From contig DUCL01000070.1 in assembly GCA_012959845.1 (NCBI GenBank), forward strand, positions 1 through 5,283: a DNA stretch of 5,283 nt. Direction: 5' to 3'. This document shows positions 1-5,283 of this stretch, in pieces. The DNA comes from Candidatus Poseidoniales archaeon (lineage in GTDB: Archaea > Thermoplasmatota > Poseidoniia > Poseidoniales > Poseidoniaceae). The notes below the pieces were generated by a model that saw only the letters and a list, made by a program, of their open reading frames with translations, was not told where the DNA came from and made no database searches. The position numbers were made by a program, and so were the translations under genes. Within the stretch, counting starts at the first letter, position 1. Every line of letters begins with the position of its first letter.

Positions 1-1178
1 GTTATCATGGCCAATGAAAGTAATAGCATACTCTGTCCTGCAAATCCTGTAAAACAAAAATTAAGAACTTTCGCCTGAACAGAAATTTCGGCTCTCAACA
101 ATCTTGAATCGGCTAATTTGATTCCACCTCTTCCCGAAACATCTTGAATATCAAGGAAAAGAATTCTTGCAACTTCATAAACGAATAGGAAACCAATTAG
201 TGCTACGTTGAGGAGGAGGAAAAGAAGGACACTGGTGACCATTGGAACTCTAATACCCGCTTGCGGAATATTTGAGAAAAGTTCGATTAATCCAAACCCA
301 AGCAAACCTCCTTCCTCCATCATCGTTGATTGAATTCTATATTCTGGAAGTGCTATAACCTTGTCAGAATGAACCAATAAAGTTGGGTCATAAGCCAATA
401 TAAGTAAAGAAATAACTGTGTTAATTGCAACAAATGGCATTGCGATTAGGTTCCATTTTACAATTGAAGCGATAGCAATTTGCCTCGTTGAAGGAATGTG
501 ATTGTGGAATGGAGAAGATTCCCCAGCGGCAATTTTTTTGCTAGACTGATGTAGTGCTTGCCATGATGAGCCAAGTATTCTACCATAGGCCAATACCGCT
601 GGTGCGAAAGCAGCAAATGCTGTAACTGAGAAGATTCGGGATGATTGAATCTCCTTAATATCCATAACCAATGCTACAATAGCGACTATACCGAACCAAA
701 GAATTGTCAACAACAAATAAGAATATGTTCTCCAAATTGAAGAATCTTGCAAGGTCGCTCGTGAATTTCCCATCGGTTTGATTACTTGAGCACCAAGAGA
801 TGCTCCGCTTGAGACAACTGCAGGCCAAGTGATCATCAGTAATGCTAATGCCAATGTTTGTGCATGGTATCCTGAATAAATATCAAAACGAATCATCAAA
901 TGTTCAAAGAATAGGAGAAGGGTTCCCGTTAATGCGAATAGATATGATGAGACGCCGAATCTCATGTATTTACTGGCTAGCAAATCCTTGGCATCTTGAA
1001 ATGATTTTGTTACTTTGTGAACTTCATATCGTTTTTCACCTGTTTCAAAGGCGACTTGTAAACCGCGCAGTTGTCGAGGAACGATTCTATTCCAAAATAA
1101 TAGGGCAGTAGACATTGCAAAAAACAACGGCACCAAAGACTCCACTGAAAAATCAGTGATGATAGGTGGTGCGCTCAT
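1..1178 (-). CDS. Polytopic integral membrane protein, unknown function (3' end cut by window edge)
   Basis: Reading the minus strand from the ATG at 1178 gives 392 uninterrupted codons with no stop before the window edge, so the C-terminus is missing. I do not recognise a family. Hydrophobic stretches suggest about eight membrane segments near residues 13-30, 75-96, 106-126, 153-173, 182-201, 236-263, 311-337 and from 373 to the edge. Between the first two lies a charged, probably cytoplasmic stretch (residues 43-73, rich in K, E, D and R). Another polar stretch (residues 203-233, with a His/Pro-rich FHNHIP) separates segments 5 and 6. There is no cleavable signal peptide. An in-frame TAG lies five codons upstream of the ATG, so no longer ATG form exists. 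No good Shine-Dalgarno is visible (only GAGG about 13 nt away). It follows thrS by 85 nt on the same strand and may be co-transcribed. The reading frame is secure; the function is unknown. Confidence 0.85.
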   Translation of the reverse strand, partial: MSAPPIITDFSVESLVPLFFAMSTALLFWNRIVPRQLRGLQVAFETGEKRYEVHKVTKSFQDAKDLLASKYMRFGVSSYLFALTGTLLLFFEHLMIRFDIYSGYHAQTLALALLMITWPAVVSSGASLGAQVIKPMGNSRATLQDSSIWRTYSYLLLTILWFGIVAIVALVMDIKEIQSSRIFSVTAFAAFAPAVLAYGRILGSSWQALHQSSKKIAAGESSPFHNHIPSTRQIAIASIVKWNLIAMPFVAINTVISLLILAYDPTLLVHSDKVIALPEYRIQSTMMEEGGLLGFGLIELFSNIPQAGIRVPMVTSVLLFLLLNVALIGFLFVYEVARILFLDIQDVSGRGGIKLADSRLLRAEISVQAKVLNFCFTGFAGQSMLLLSLAMI

Positions 1179-1245
1179 ACTCTTTGGCCTCTATTGTCGC
1201 ATTTCACTTTATGGCTCACAATGCAAGAAATAGAAGATTTTCAAA

Positions 1246-1285
1246 CCAACAATAGTATTTCCATCAATTTTCAGATTGTTGTTGG
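1246..1285 (-). terminator. Weak stem-loop across the thrS stop codon
   Basis: CCAACAA at 1246-1252 is complementary to TTGTTGG at 1279-1285, giving a 7-bp stem with a 26-nt loop that contains the thrS stop codon. In the thrS mRNA the stem is followed by a U-rich but interrupted stretch (about 1220-1240). It could aid 3'-end formation or be chance. The rest of the 85-nt gap down to the membrane gene shows no convincing promoter. A CATAAAG stretch at about -35 is only a weak TATA candidate. Confidence 0.2.
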
Positions 1286-3297
1286 CTAGGAACTAAGCCT
1301 GGCTGAGAATCTTTGTTAGAAATCTCAGTCATTAAGTCATCAATGAATTGGTCGAGAGGAATATCAGAAATCTGGTCTCCATTTCTTGCACGTAGACTCA
1401 CAGTTCTATTATCAGCCTCACCTTCTCCAAGGATTACCATGTAAGCAGGTTGCATTTTCCTGTGGGTACGAATCTTCTTGCCAATCGTATCATCTCCGTC
1501 ATCTACCAATACACGAATTTCATGCTGCTTCAACAAATCGGCCACTTCTTGTGCATATTGCTTGTGCTTTTCTGAAATAGTGATAATATGACATTGAGTT
1601 GGTGTTAACCAAGTAGGGAATTTACCAGCAAAGTGTTCAATTAGAACTCCGACAAATCGTTCCATACTACCGAATGGGGCTCTGTGAATCATTACAGGGC
1701 GGTGCATTTCCCCATCATTTCCTTTGTACGATAAGTCAAATCTTTCAGGAAGATTGTAATCGACTTGAACAGTTCCAAGTTGCCATTCACGTCCAATAAC
1801 ATCTCTAACCACGAAATCTATTTTCGGCCCATAAAATGCAGCCTCACCTTCTTCTTCAACCCATTCAACACCTAATGATTGAGCAGCAGAGCGGCAAGCA
1901 TCTTCTGCTTTAGCCCATGCTTCAGATTGACCTACATATTTGTCAGAGTCAGGGTCTCGCAGGCCAACTCTTACTCGGTAATCGGTCATGCCCAATTTGT
2001 CAAAGATAATTTGAACCAATTCAATACAACCTAGAACTTCTTCAGCAATTTGCTCCTCGGTTACGAATAAATGAGCATCATCTTGAGTAAATCCTCTAAC
2101 TCTTGTCATGCCAGAAATTTCACCTGATTGCTCCCAGCGATATACGGTGCCGAACTCAGCCAATCTCAAAGGCAAATCACGGTAACTACGGGCTTGTGAA
2201 GTATATATTTTGACATGGTGAGGACAGTTCATCGGCTTTAGCATATAGCCATCGATATCACCTGATTTCATTAGATTAGCAAGTTCAGAACATGAGCATC
2301 CTTCATCAGCCAACTTCTTCATCAAGTCTCTTTCAACCAGTGGAGGGTATTGCGATTCTTGATAGTAAGGGAAGTGTCCAGAGGTTCGATACAAATCCAA
2401 TTTTCCAATATGTGGAGTAAATACTTGTGAGTATCCTTGACGGCGTAAATGGAAGGAAATGAAATCTTGTAATTCTTGGCGAATAATTGAACCGCGAGGA
2501 GTCCACAAAATCAGTCCTTGACCGACTTCTTCATCGATATGGAATAATTGCAAATCCTTTCCAAGTTTACGATGGTCTCTCTTCTTTGCCTCTTCCATAT
2601 TCTTTAGGGTGGCTTGTAGGGCTTCCTTTGTCGGTTCAACCAAACCATAAATTCGAACTAATTGCTCTCTATCTTGATCTCCACGCCAATATGCAGAAGA
2701 TACCGAAGTTAGTCTGACGAACATTAATCGGGATAGATTCGGAACGTGTGGTCCTAAACAGAGGTCATACCATTCTCCTTGCTTGTAAATAGTTGAACCG
2801 GCACCATCTTCCAATTTATCGTTGATTATTTCCATCTTGTATGGATTATGCTCAAAGTGAGATTTCAAATCAGCCTCATCTAATTCAATTCTTTCAACGA
2901 CAGCATTCTGTTTAGCCAAGAATTGCATTTTCTTTTGAATTGCTTTGAGGTCAGCCTCAGTAATTGGGTCCATCTTGAAATCGTAGTAAAATCCTCTTTC
3001 AATAGCAGGTCCAATAGTAGGCAATGCTCCAGGATAAAGTTCGGTAACAGCTTGTGCTAAAAGGTGCGCTGCACTATGGCGTAGAATGTGTATTCCCTGT
3101 TCTGAAGTTGAGAGAATGCCTACGACAGAACAATTTGAGGAAAGTTCTGTTGACATGTCTGTTTCAATGCCATCAACCATTGCCGCCAAGCATCCATGCT
3201 TGCGACCTAGTGCATCAGTAATCACTTCTGCACAGGTAATTCCTTCAGCGTATTCATTGACAGTTCCATCTGGTAAAGTTACGTTAATCATTGACAT
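1264..3297 (-). CDS. thrS: Threonine--tRNA ligase, bacterial-type with TGS and editing domains
   Basis: This cytoplasmic class II synthetase charges tRNA-Thr with threonine using ATP. The 677 residues, numbered from the ATG at 3297, show the full bacterial order. A TGS domain starts at INVTLPDG (4-11). The tRNA_SAD editing domain has HSAAH (H74, H78) and CLGPH (C180, H184). The catalytic core has motif 2 at about 384-407 (TVYRWEQSGE...TQDD) and motif 3 at 536-548 (IHRAPFGSMERF). The anticodon-binding domain spans about 561-658. The expected catalytic zinc ligands are present: C358 in MNCPHH, H408 in DDAH and H538 in IHR. The frame stays open upstream to a TTG at 3408, but the TGS domain normally starts at or near the N-terminus. 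GAGG lies 8 nt before this ATG; the ATG two codons later is also possible. Oddities are Leu instead of the usual Arg in the CRGPH motif, and an insertion of roughly 25 residues before MNCP (about 315-350) relative to the E. coli enzyme as I remember it. The closest resemblance I recall is to bacterial (Bacteroidetes/Planctomycetes-like) ThrRS, which suggests lateral acquisition if the host is archaeal. Confidence 0.97.
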   Translation of the reverse strand: MSMINVTLPDGTVNEYAEGITCAEVITDALGRKHGCLAAMVDGIETDMSTELSSNCSVVGILSTSEQGIHILRHSAAHLLAQAVTELYPGALPTIGPAIERGFYYDFKMDPITEADLKAIQKKMQFLAKQNAVVERIELDEADLKSHFEHNPYKMEIINDKLEDGAGSTIYKQGEWYDLCLGPHVPNLSRLMFVRLTSVSSAYWRGDQDREQLVRIYGLVEPTKEALQATLKNMEEAKKRDHRKLGKDLQLFHIDEEVGQGLILWTPRGSIIRQELQDFISFHLRRQGYSQVFTPHIGKLDLYRTSGHFPYYQESQYPPLVERDLMKKLADEGCSCSELANLMKSGDIDGYMLKPMNCPHHVKIYTSQARSYRDLPLRLAEFGTVYRWEQSGEISGMTRVRGFTQDDAHLFVTEEQIAEEVLGCIELVQIIFDKLGMTDYRVRVGLRDPDSDKYVGQSEAWAKAEDACRSAAQSLGVEWVEEEGEAAFYGPKIDFVVRDVIGREWQLGTVQVDYNLPERFDLSYKGNDGEMHRPVMIHRAPFGSMERFVGVLIEHFAGKFPTWLTPTQCHIITISEKHKQYAQEVADLLKQHEIRVLVDDGDDTIGKKIRTHRKMQPAYMVILGEGEADNRTVSLRARNGDQISDIPLDQFIDDLMTEISNKDSQPGLVPSQQQSEN

Positions 3298-3305
3298 CAC
3301 ACTAG

Positions 3306-3309
3306 CCTC
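3306..3309 (-). promoter_or_regulatory. Shine-Dalgarno-like GAGG that decides the thrS start
   Basis: On the minus strand GAGG (3309 to 3306) sits 8 nt before the ATG at 3297, a good ribosome-binding distance. No comparable motif precedes the upstream in-frame TTG (3408) or ATG (3405). Together with the TGS domain beginning at residue 4, it supports translation from 3297. Confidence 0.55.
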
Positions 3310-3322
3310 AGATTGTTGAAAC

Positions 3323-3361
3323 ACGCCCCGCAGGGTGTGCCCGACAAACCTTGGGGGGCGT
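3323..3361 (-). promoter_or_regulatory. GC-rich stem-loop in the thrS leader, candidate translational or attenuation control element
   Basis: The 132-nt leader between the upstream gene and thrS contains a 43-nt patch (3323-3365) that is 74% G+C (32 of 43), in sharp contrast with its AT-rich flanks. In the mRNA, ACGCCCC (3361 to 3355) pairs perfectly with GGGGCGU (3329 to 3323), and the 25-nt loop holds a small inner hairpin GGG-CACA-CCC (3342 to 3333). The outer stem ends 25 nt before the AUG and about 13 nt before the GAGG. Bacterial thrS genes are known to be controlled through leader RNA, by ThrRS binding in E. coli and by T-boxes in Firmicutes. No T-box consensus is visible here and no true U-run follows, so the regulatory role is inference. 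It might instead be a chance GC patch. Confidence 0.35.
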
Positions 3362-3403
3362 CGCCAACCTATCAAATCCACCTTTGACTTTGAATACTCA
3401 AGC

Positions 3404-3424
3404 ATCAATCTAGATAGAATTGAT
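3404..3424 (-). repeat. Imperfect inverted repeat just after the 146-residue gene
   Basis: ATCAATCTA (3404-3412) is complementary to TAGAATTGAT (3415-3424) apart from one bulged base, giving a stem of about 8 bp with a minimal loop. It begins 3 nt beyond the tandem TAA TAA stops of the upstream gene. The stem is almost entirely A/T and so would be weak as RNA. It could be a processing or pausing site, a protein-binding palindrome, or chance. Confidence 0.25.
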
Positions 3425-3429
3425 TCTTA

Positions 3430-3870
3430 TTACCAAGCGACATCAAAGTCATCACCGATTGTTGAAGATGGCTTATCTTTGATTTCTTGTATAGGTTTTT
3501 GTGGCTGTTGTGCTAGGGCTTCTGCCTCAAGCCGAGCCTTTTCCTGAGCGATTCTTTCTTCTTCAGCAGGACTTGTAATGTCAAGTCCTTGTATTGTTTC
3601 AGTAGTAGCAGAATTTGGCTTCACTACAAATGATTCTCTAGGTTCTACTGCATCAATTTTGTAGCCATACTTTGGTTCTGATGCTATAGTAGGTTGAGTT
3701 TCTGGAGAAGGGGCTTCAATTGCTTGCTCTTTTTTTGGCTCAGATGATTTGATATTTCTTTCACCAATTTTCAATTCTGCAAAGCCACTGGCCAGAGCAT
3801 CTTCTAGGTTTGGAATAGTCTCATCATAACTGCGCATAGCATTGGCTAGAAGTCGGTAACAATTCAACAT
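3430..3870 (-). CDS. Uncharacterised 146-residue, probably disordered protein with acidic/aromatic C-terminus
   Basis: I do not recognise this protein. The first ~38 residues look able to fold as a helix (MLNCYRLLANAMRSYD, then NLEDALASGFAELKIGE). Residues 40-100 are rich in Pro, Glu, Ser, Thr and Lys and look disordered. Residues 101-121 (PAEEERIAQEKARLEAEALA) form a charged helix or short coiled coil. The protein ends in an acidic/aromatic tail, GDDFDVAW. Such a layout suggests an adaptor or a regulatory subunit carrying a short C-terminal docking motif, which is inference. No signal peptide or membrane segment is visible. The ATG at 3870 is the natural start, and an internal ATG at 3837 is the alternative. 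It ends with tandem TAA TAA stops and lies 132 nt upstream of thrS on the same strand, so it may lead a thrS operon. A TATA-like element lies upstream at 3899-3906. Codon use resembles that of its neighbours. Confidence 0.75.
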   Translation of the reverse strand: MLNCYRLLANAMRSYDETIPNLEDALASGFAELKIGERNIKSSEPKKEQAIEAPSPETQPTIASEPKYGYKIDAVEPRESFVVKPNSATTETIQGLDITSPAEEERIAQEKARLEAEALAQQPQKPIQEIKDKPSSTIGDDFDVAW

Positions 3871-3883
3871 TGTTGAGAATTGT
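3859..3883. repeat. Imperfect inverted repeat covering the start codon of the 146-residue gene
   Basis: ACAATTCAACA (3859-3869) matches the reverse complement of TGTTGAGAATTGT (3871-3883), with two extra bases in the right arm, giving 11 paired positions around the start codon at 3868-3870. As DNA it could be an operator in the divergent intergenic region. As RNA it could fold over the AUG of the 146-residue gene and limit initiation. AT-rich palindromes of this size also arise by chance. Confidence 0.35.
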
Positions 3884-3898
3884 CTAGAAAATAGGCAA

Positions 3899-3906
3899 TT
3901 ATTTTT
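3899..3906 (-). promoter_or_regulatory. TATA-like element, candidate promoter for the leftward genes
   Basis: On the minus strand AAAAATAA (3906 to 3899) is preceded by purine-rich GCGGAG, reminiscent of an archaeal BRE plus TATA box. Its centre is about 32 nt before the ATG at 3870, which would place transcription start only a few bases upstream of the gene, typical of short-leader archaeal mRNAs. The same AT stretch lies 39-46 nt before the rightward kinase start and could serve it as well. The match to consensus is modest. Confidence 0.35.
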
Positions 3907-3931
3907 CTCCGCACATTGATGAATGTTGAGC

Positions 3932-3937
3932 AGGTGG
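3932..3937 (+). promoter_or_regulatory. Shine-Dalgarno-like AGGTGG for the kinase-like gene
   Basis: AGGTGG lies 7 nt before the ATG at 3945. Its AGGTG matches the anti-16S consensus GGAGGTGATC. A TGA at 3927 closes this frame upstream and no other in-frame start lies between, so the ATG at 3945 is well supported. Confidence 0.55.
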
Positions 3938-3944
3938 CAGTGTC

Positions 3945-5144
3945 ATGCGAGTCGGTATCGTCGTTAACCCTGATGCTGGCTTAGGTGGCCGCTTAGGCTT
4001 CAAGGGTAGTGATGGTAGGGCCGAGGAAGCAAGGGCTGCTGGGGCACAGGATAGGTCTGGTCCAAGAATGCAGCAATGTATTGACAAGTTGAGTCAACTT
4101 CTCGACAGTAGCCTAAACCGTCAAGGCAAGGAAATAGAATTCATTTGCTGGTCTGGCCGTATGGGCTCTTCTTGGATGGGTCAAACAGCAGTGACAATAA
4201 TTGGAGAGTCTCCACAATCAACTTCAGCACAGGATACGGCCTTGTTGGTCAAACAATTAATTGATTCAGAAGTAGATCTAATTCTCTATGCCGGAGGTGA
4301 CGGAACTACACGAGATATTGTAAAGGCGCTTGAAAGCATTGGCGAAGTAAATGGAGAACTTGCTTCTAAAACAGCAATTGTAGGAGTTCCAGGTGGTGTA
4401 AAAATGCATAGTGGTTGTTTTGCTACAACACCTATTGCAGCAGCTGAAGTTGTATTAGCATATCATCTTGGAGATTTGCGAACTGGAATTACTGAAGTTA
4501 TGGATTTAGATGAAGAAGTCTATCAAACAGGTGTTTGGAAAGTTCGAATGTATGGTGAAGCATGGACTCCAAGTAGTCCACGATTTATGCAAGGTGCCAA
4601 GGAACAGGTTGAACGTGCAAGTGAAGAAGATACTATTGAAGCACTTGCTGAACATGTCAAAACTTTAGTTGCAGAAAATGATGAATTGATGATAGTTTGG
4701 GGTAGTGGTGGGACTTTGAAGCGGATGGCTCAGCATTGTGGTCACAAATTGACTCTTCTAGGAATTGACATAGAATCACCTTCAACAAATGGAGAGACAA
4801 ATCGTACAATTCACCTTGACTTAAACGAACAAAGTTTGTTAGAAATTATTCACCAGCACGTAGATGATAACGGTGAGGCTAAGCCAATTTTGTTACTACT
4901 TTCTCCCATGGGTGGCCAAGGATTCCTAATTGGCAGAGGTAACTTACAACTTTCACCCGAAGTTCTTATGGAAATTGGAATTGATAATATTCTTGGGGTT
5001 GCAACACCGAGTAAATTGATTGGTTTGTCCAATGTTAGGATTGATACAGGAGATGTTGCACTTGATGAGATGTTTCAGAAAAAAAGGTTCATCAAAATAT
5101 TGCAAGGATTCCGTACTACGAGGCTCATAAGAATCGCAGAATGA
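3945..5144 (+). CDS. ATP-NAD kinase-like protein (COG3199 family)
   Basis: This 399-residue soluble protein belongs to the NAD kinase/diacylglycerol kinase-fold superfamily. The signature features are GIVVNPDAGLGGRLGFKGSDG at residues 4-24, typical of COG3199; the phosphate-binding LYAGGDGTTRDI (114-125) with the family's GGDGT; GVPGGVKMHSG at 147-157, corresponding to the usual G-P/A-G-VK-x-xS-x-F-A block; and SPMGGQGFLIGRGN at 320-333 near the C-terminus. Length suits the family. The presumed reaction is ATP- or polyphosphate-dependent phosphorylation, with NAD the usual guess, but the true substrate of most COG3199 members is not established to my knowledge, so I give no gene symbol. The acidic stretch at 217-250 is probably a helical insertion. 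It is transcribed away from the 146-residue/thrS cluster. It ends in three consecutive in-frame stops (TGA TAA TAA). The start is secure, because a TGA closes the frame 18 nt upstream and an SD-like AGGTGG precedes it. Confidence 0.93.
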   Translation: MRVGIVVNPDAGLGGRLGFKGSDGRAEEARAAGAQDRSGPRMQQCIDKLSQLLDSSLNRQGKEIEFICWSGRMGSSWMGQTAVTIIGESPQSTSAQDTALLVKQLIDSEVDLILYAGGDGTTRDIVKALESIGEVNGELASKTAIVGVPGGVKMHSGCFATTPIAAAEVVLAYHLGDLRTGITEVMDLDEEVYQTGVWKVRMYGEAWTPSSPRFMQGAKEQVERASEEDTIEALAEHVKTLVAENDELMIVWGSGGTLKRMAQHCGHKLTLLGIDIESPSTNGETNRTIHLDLNEQSLLEIIHQHVDDNGEAKPILLLLSPMGGQGFLIGRGNLQLSPEVLMEIGIDNILGVATPSKLIGLSNVRIDTGDVALDEMFQKKRFIKILQGFRTTRLIRIAE

Positions 5145-5150
5145 TAATAA

Positions 5151-5240
5151 TCAAATTTCTTTGTTCAATTTTGCAATATTTGCAAGAAGTGTTGAAGTTA
5201 GAATTATGTATAAGAGTCCGAGGATAATTGCTATTTGCAT
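5151..5240 (-). CDS. Candidate 29-residue single-pass membrane micro-protein
   Basis: An ATG at 5240 opens 29 codons ending in TGA at 5153-5151. The product is one strongly hydrophobic stretch (from QIAIILGLLYII to LLAN, about residues 2-21) followed by a short basic tail (IAKLNKEI). This is the classic shape of small membrane-complex subunits such as KdpF- or Ost4-like proteins, but no family can be named. Its stop would lie 6 nt from the convergent kinase gene's stop, as expected in a compact genome. A TAA one codon before the TAT that precedes the ATG shows that it is not the tail of a longer gene. Against it: no Shine-Dalgarno, a TATAATAT directly abutting the ATG (too close to act as its own TATA box), and the fact that AT-rich sequence readily produces short hydrophobic ORFs. 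The remaining 5241-5283 shows nothing else. Confidence 0.3.
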   Translation of the reverse strand: MQIAIILGLLYIILTSTLLANIAKLNKEI

Positions 5241-5283
5241 ATATTATACTTGTTTCTGCTACTTCTAAAGAGTATTGGCTCCG

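Noticed and set aside
842..1111. 89-codon open frame on the plus strand within the membrane-protein region
   Set aside because: It lies wholly opposite the 392-codon membrane protein frame, which has coherent hydrophobic segments. The plus-strand product has no domain-like pattern.
3298..3429. A tRNA or T-box in the thrS leader
   Set aside because: No cloverleaf, no GGTTCGAATCC-like T arm and no T-box consensus could be found; only the simple stem-loop remains.
1386..3547. Several short plus-strand open frames (1386-1580, 2487-2717, 3086-3319, 3335-3547)
   Set aside because: They are mostly or wholly antisense to thrS or the 146-residue gene, and none has a ribosome-binding site or recognisable domain.
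3899..5032. Minus-strand open frames opposite the kinase-like gene (3899-4087 and 4850-5032)
   Set aside because: They mirror the well-supported kinase frame. Their Pro/Ser-rich products look like complements of Gly-rich motifs.
5145..5283. A second minus-strand frame open across the whole right end, without a start codon in view
   Set aside because: It runs on antisense into the kinase gene, its translation is rich in Asn, Ser and Ile without pattern, and it conflicts with the more protein-like micro-ORF.
1..5283. CRISPR arrays, transposons, prophage or defence genes
   Set aside because: There are no spaced direct repeats, terminal inverted repeats flanking a transposase, integrase or nuclease motifs. 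All larger frames are accounted for.

Overview
The window (about 40% GC, tightly packed) most plausibly comes from an uncultured archaeon. A planktonic euryarchaeon such as Marine Group II/Poseidoniia is my best guess. This is inference. It rests on an archaeal-style COG3199 ATP-NAD kinase-like protein, an AT-rich TATA-like element about 32 nt upstream of a start codon, and AT-biased codon use. The threonyl-tRNA synthetase is of bacterial architecture, so a bacterial host is not excluded from this window alone.

Layout: three genes read leftward in series. A 146-residue uncharacterised, probably disordered protein (3870 to 3430) is followed by thrS (3297 to 1264) and then by a polytopic membrane protein (1178 to beyond base 1, cut by the window edge). 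Gaps are 132 and 85 nt, so one transcript is possible but not shown. One gene reads rightward, the ATP-NAD kinase-like protein (3945 to 5144). It diverges from the 146-residue gene across a 74-nt intergenic region that must hold both promoters. At the right end a 29-codon hydrophobic micro-ORF (5240 to 5151, minus strand) would end tail-to-tail with the kinase gene, 6 nt away. It is only a candidate.

The thrS gene and the kinase-like gene can be assigned from sequence motifs; the other products cannot be assigned a function. No direct pathway link between the genes is visible; the cluster looks like ordinary housekeeping neighbours. The least explained material is (i) a 74% GC, hairpin-forming patch in the thrS leader, (ii) the 146-residue protein with a conserved-looking acidic/aromatic C-terminus, (iii) an imperfect inverted repeat covering that protein's start codon, and (iv) the micro-ORF. 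I see no mobile element, CRISPR array, rRNA or tRNA. No complete new system can be demonstrated here.
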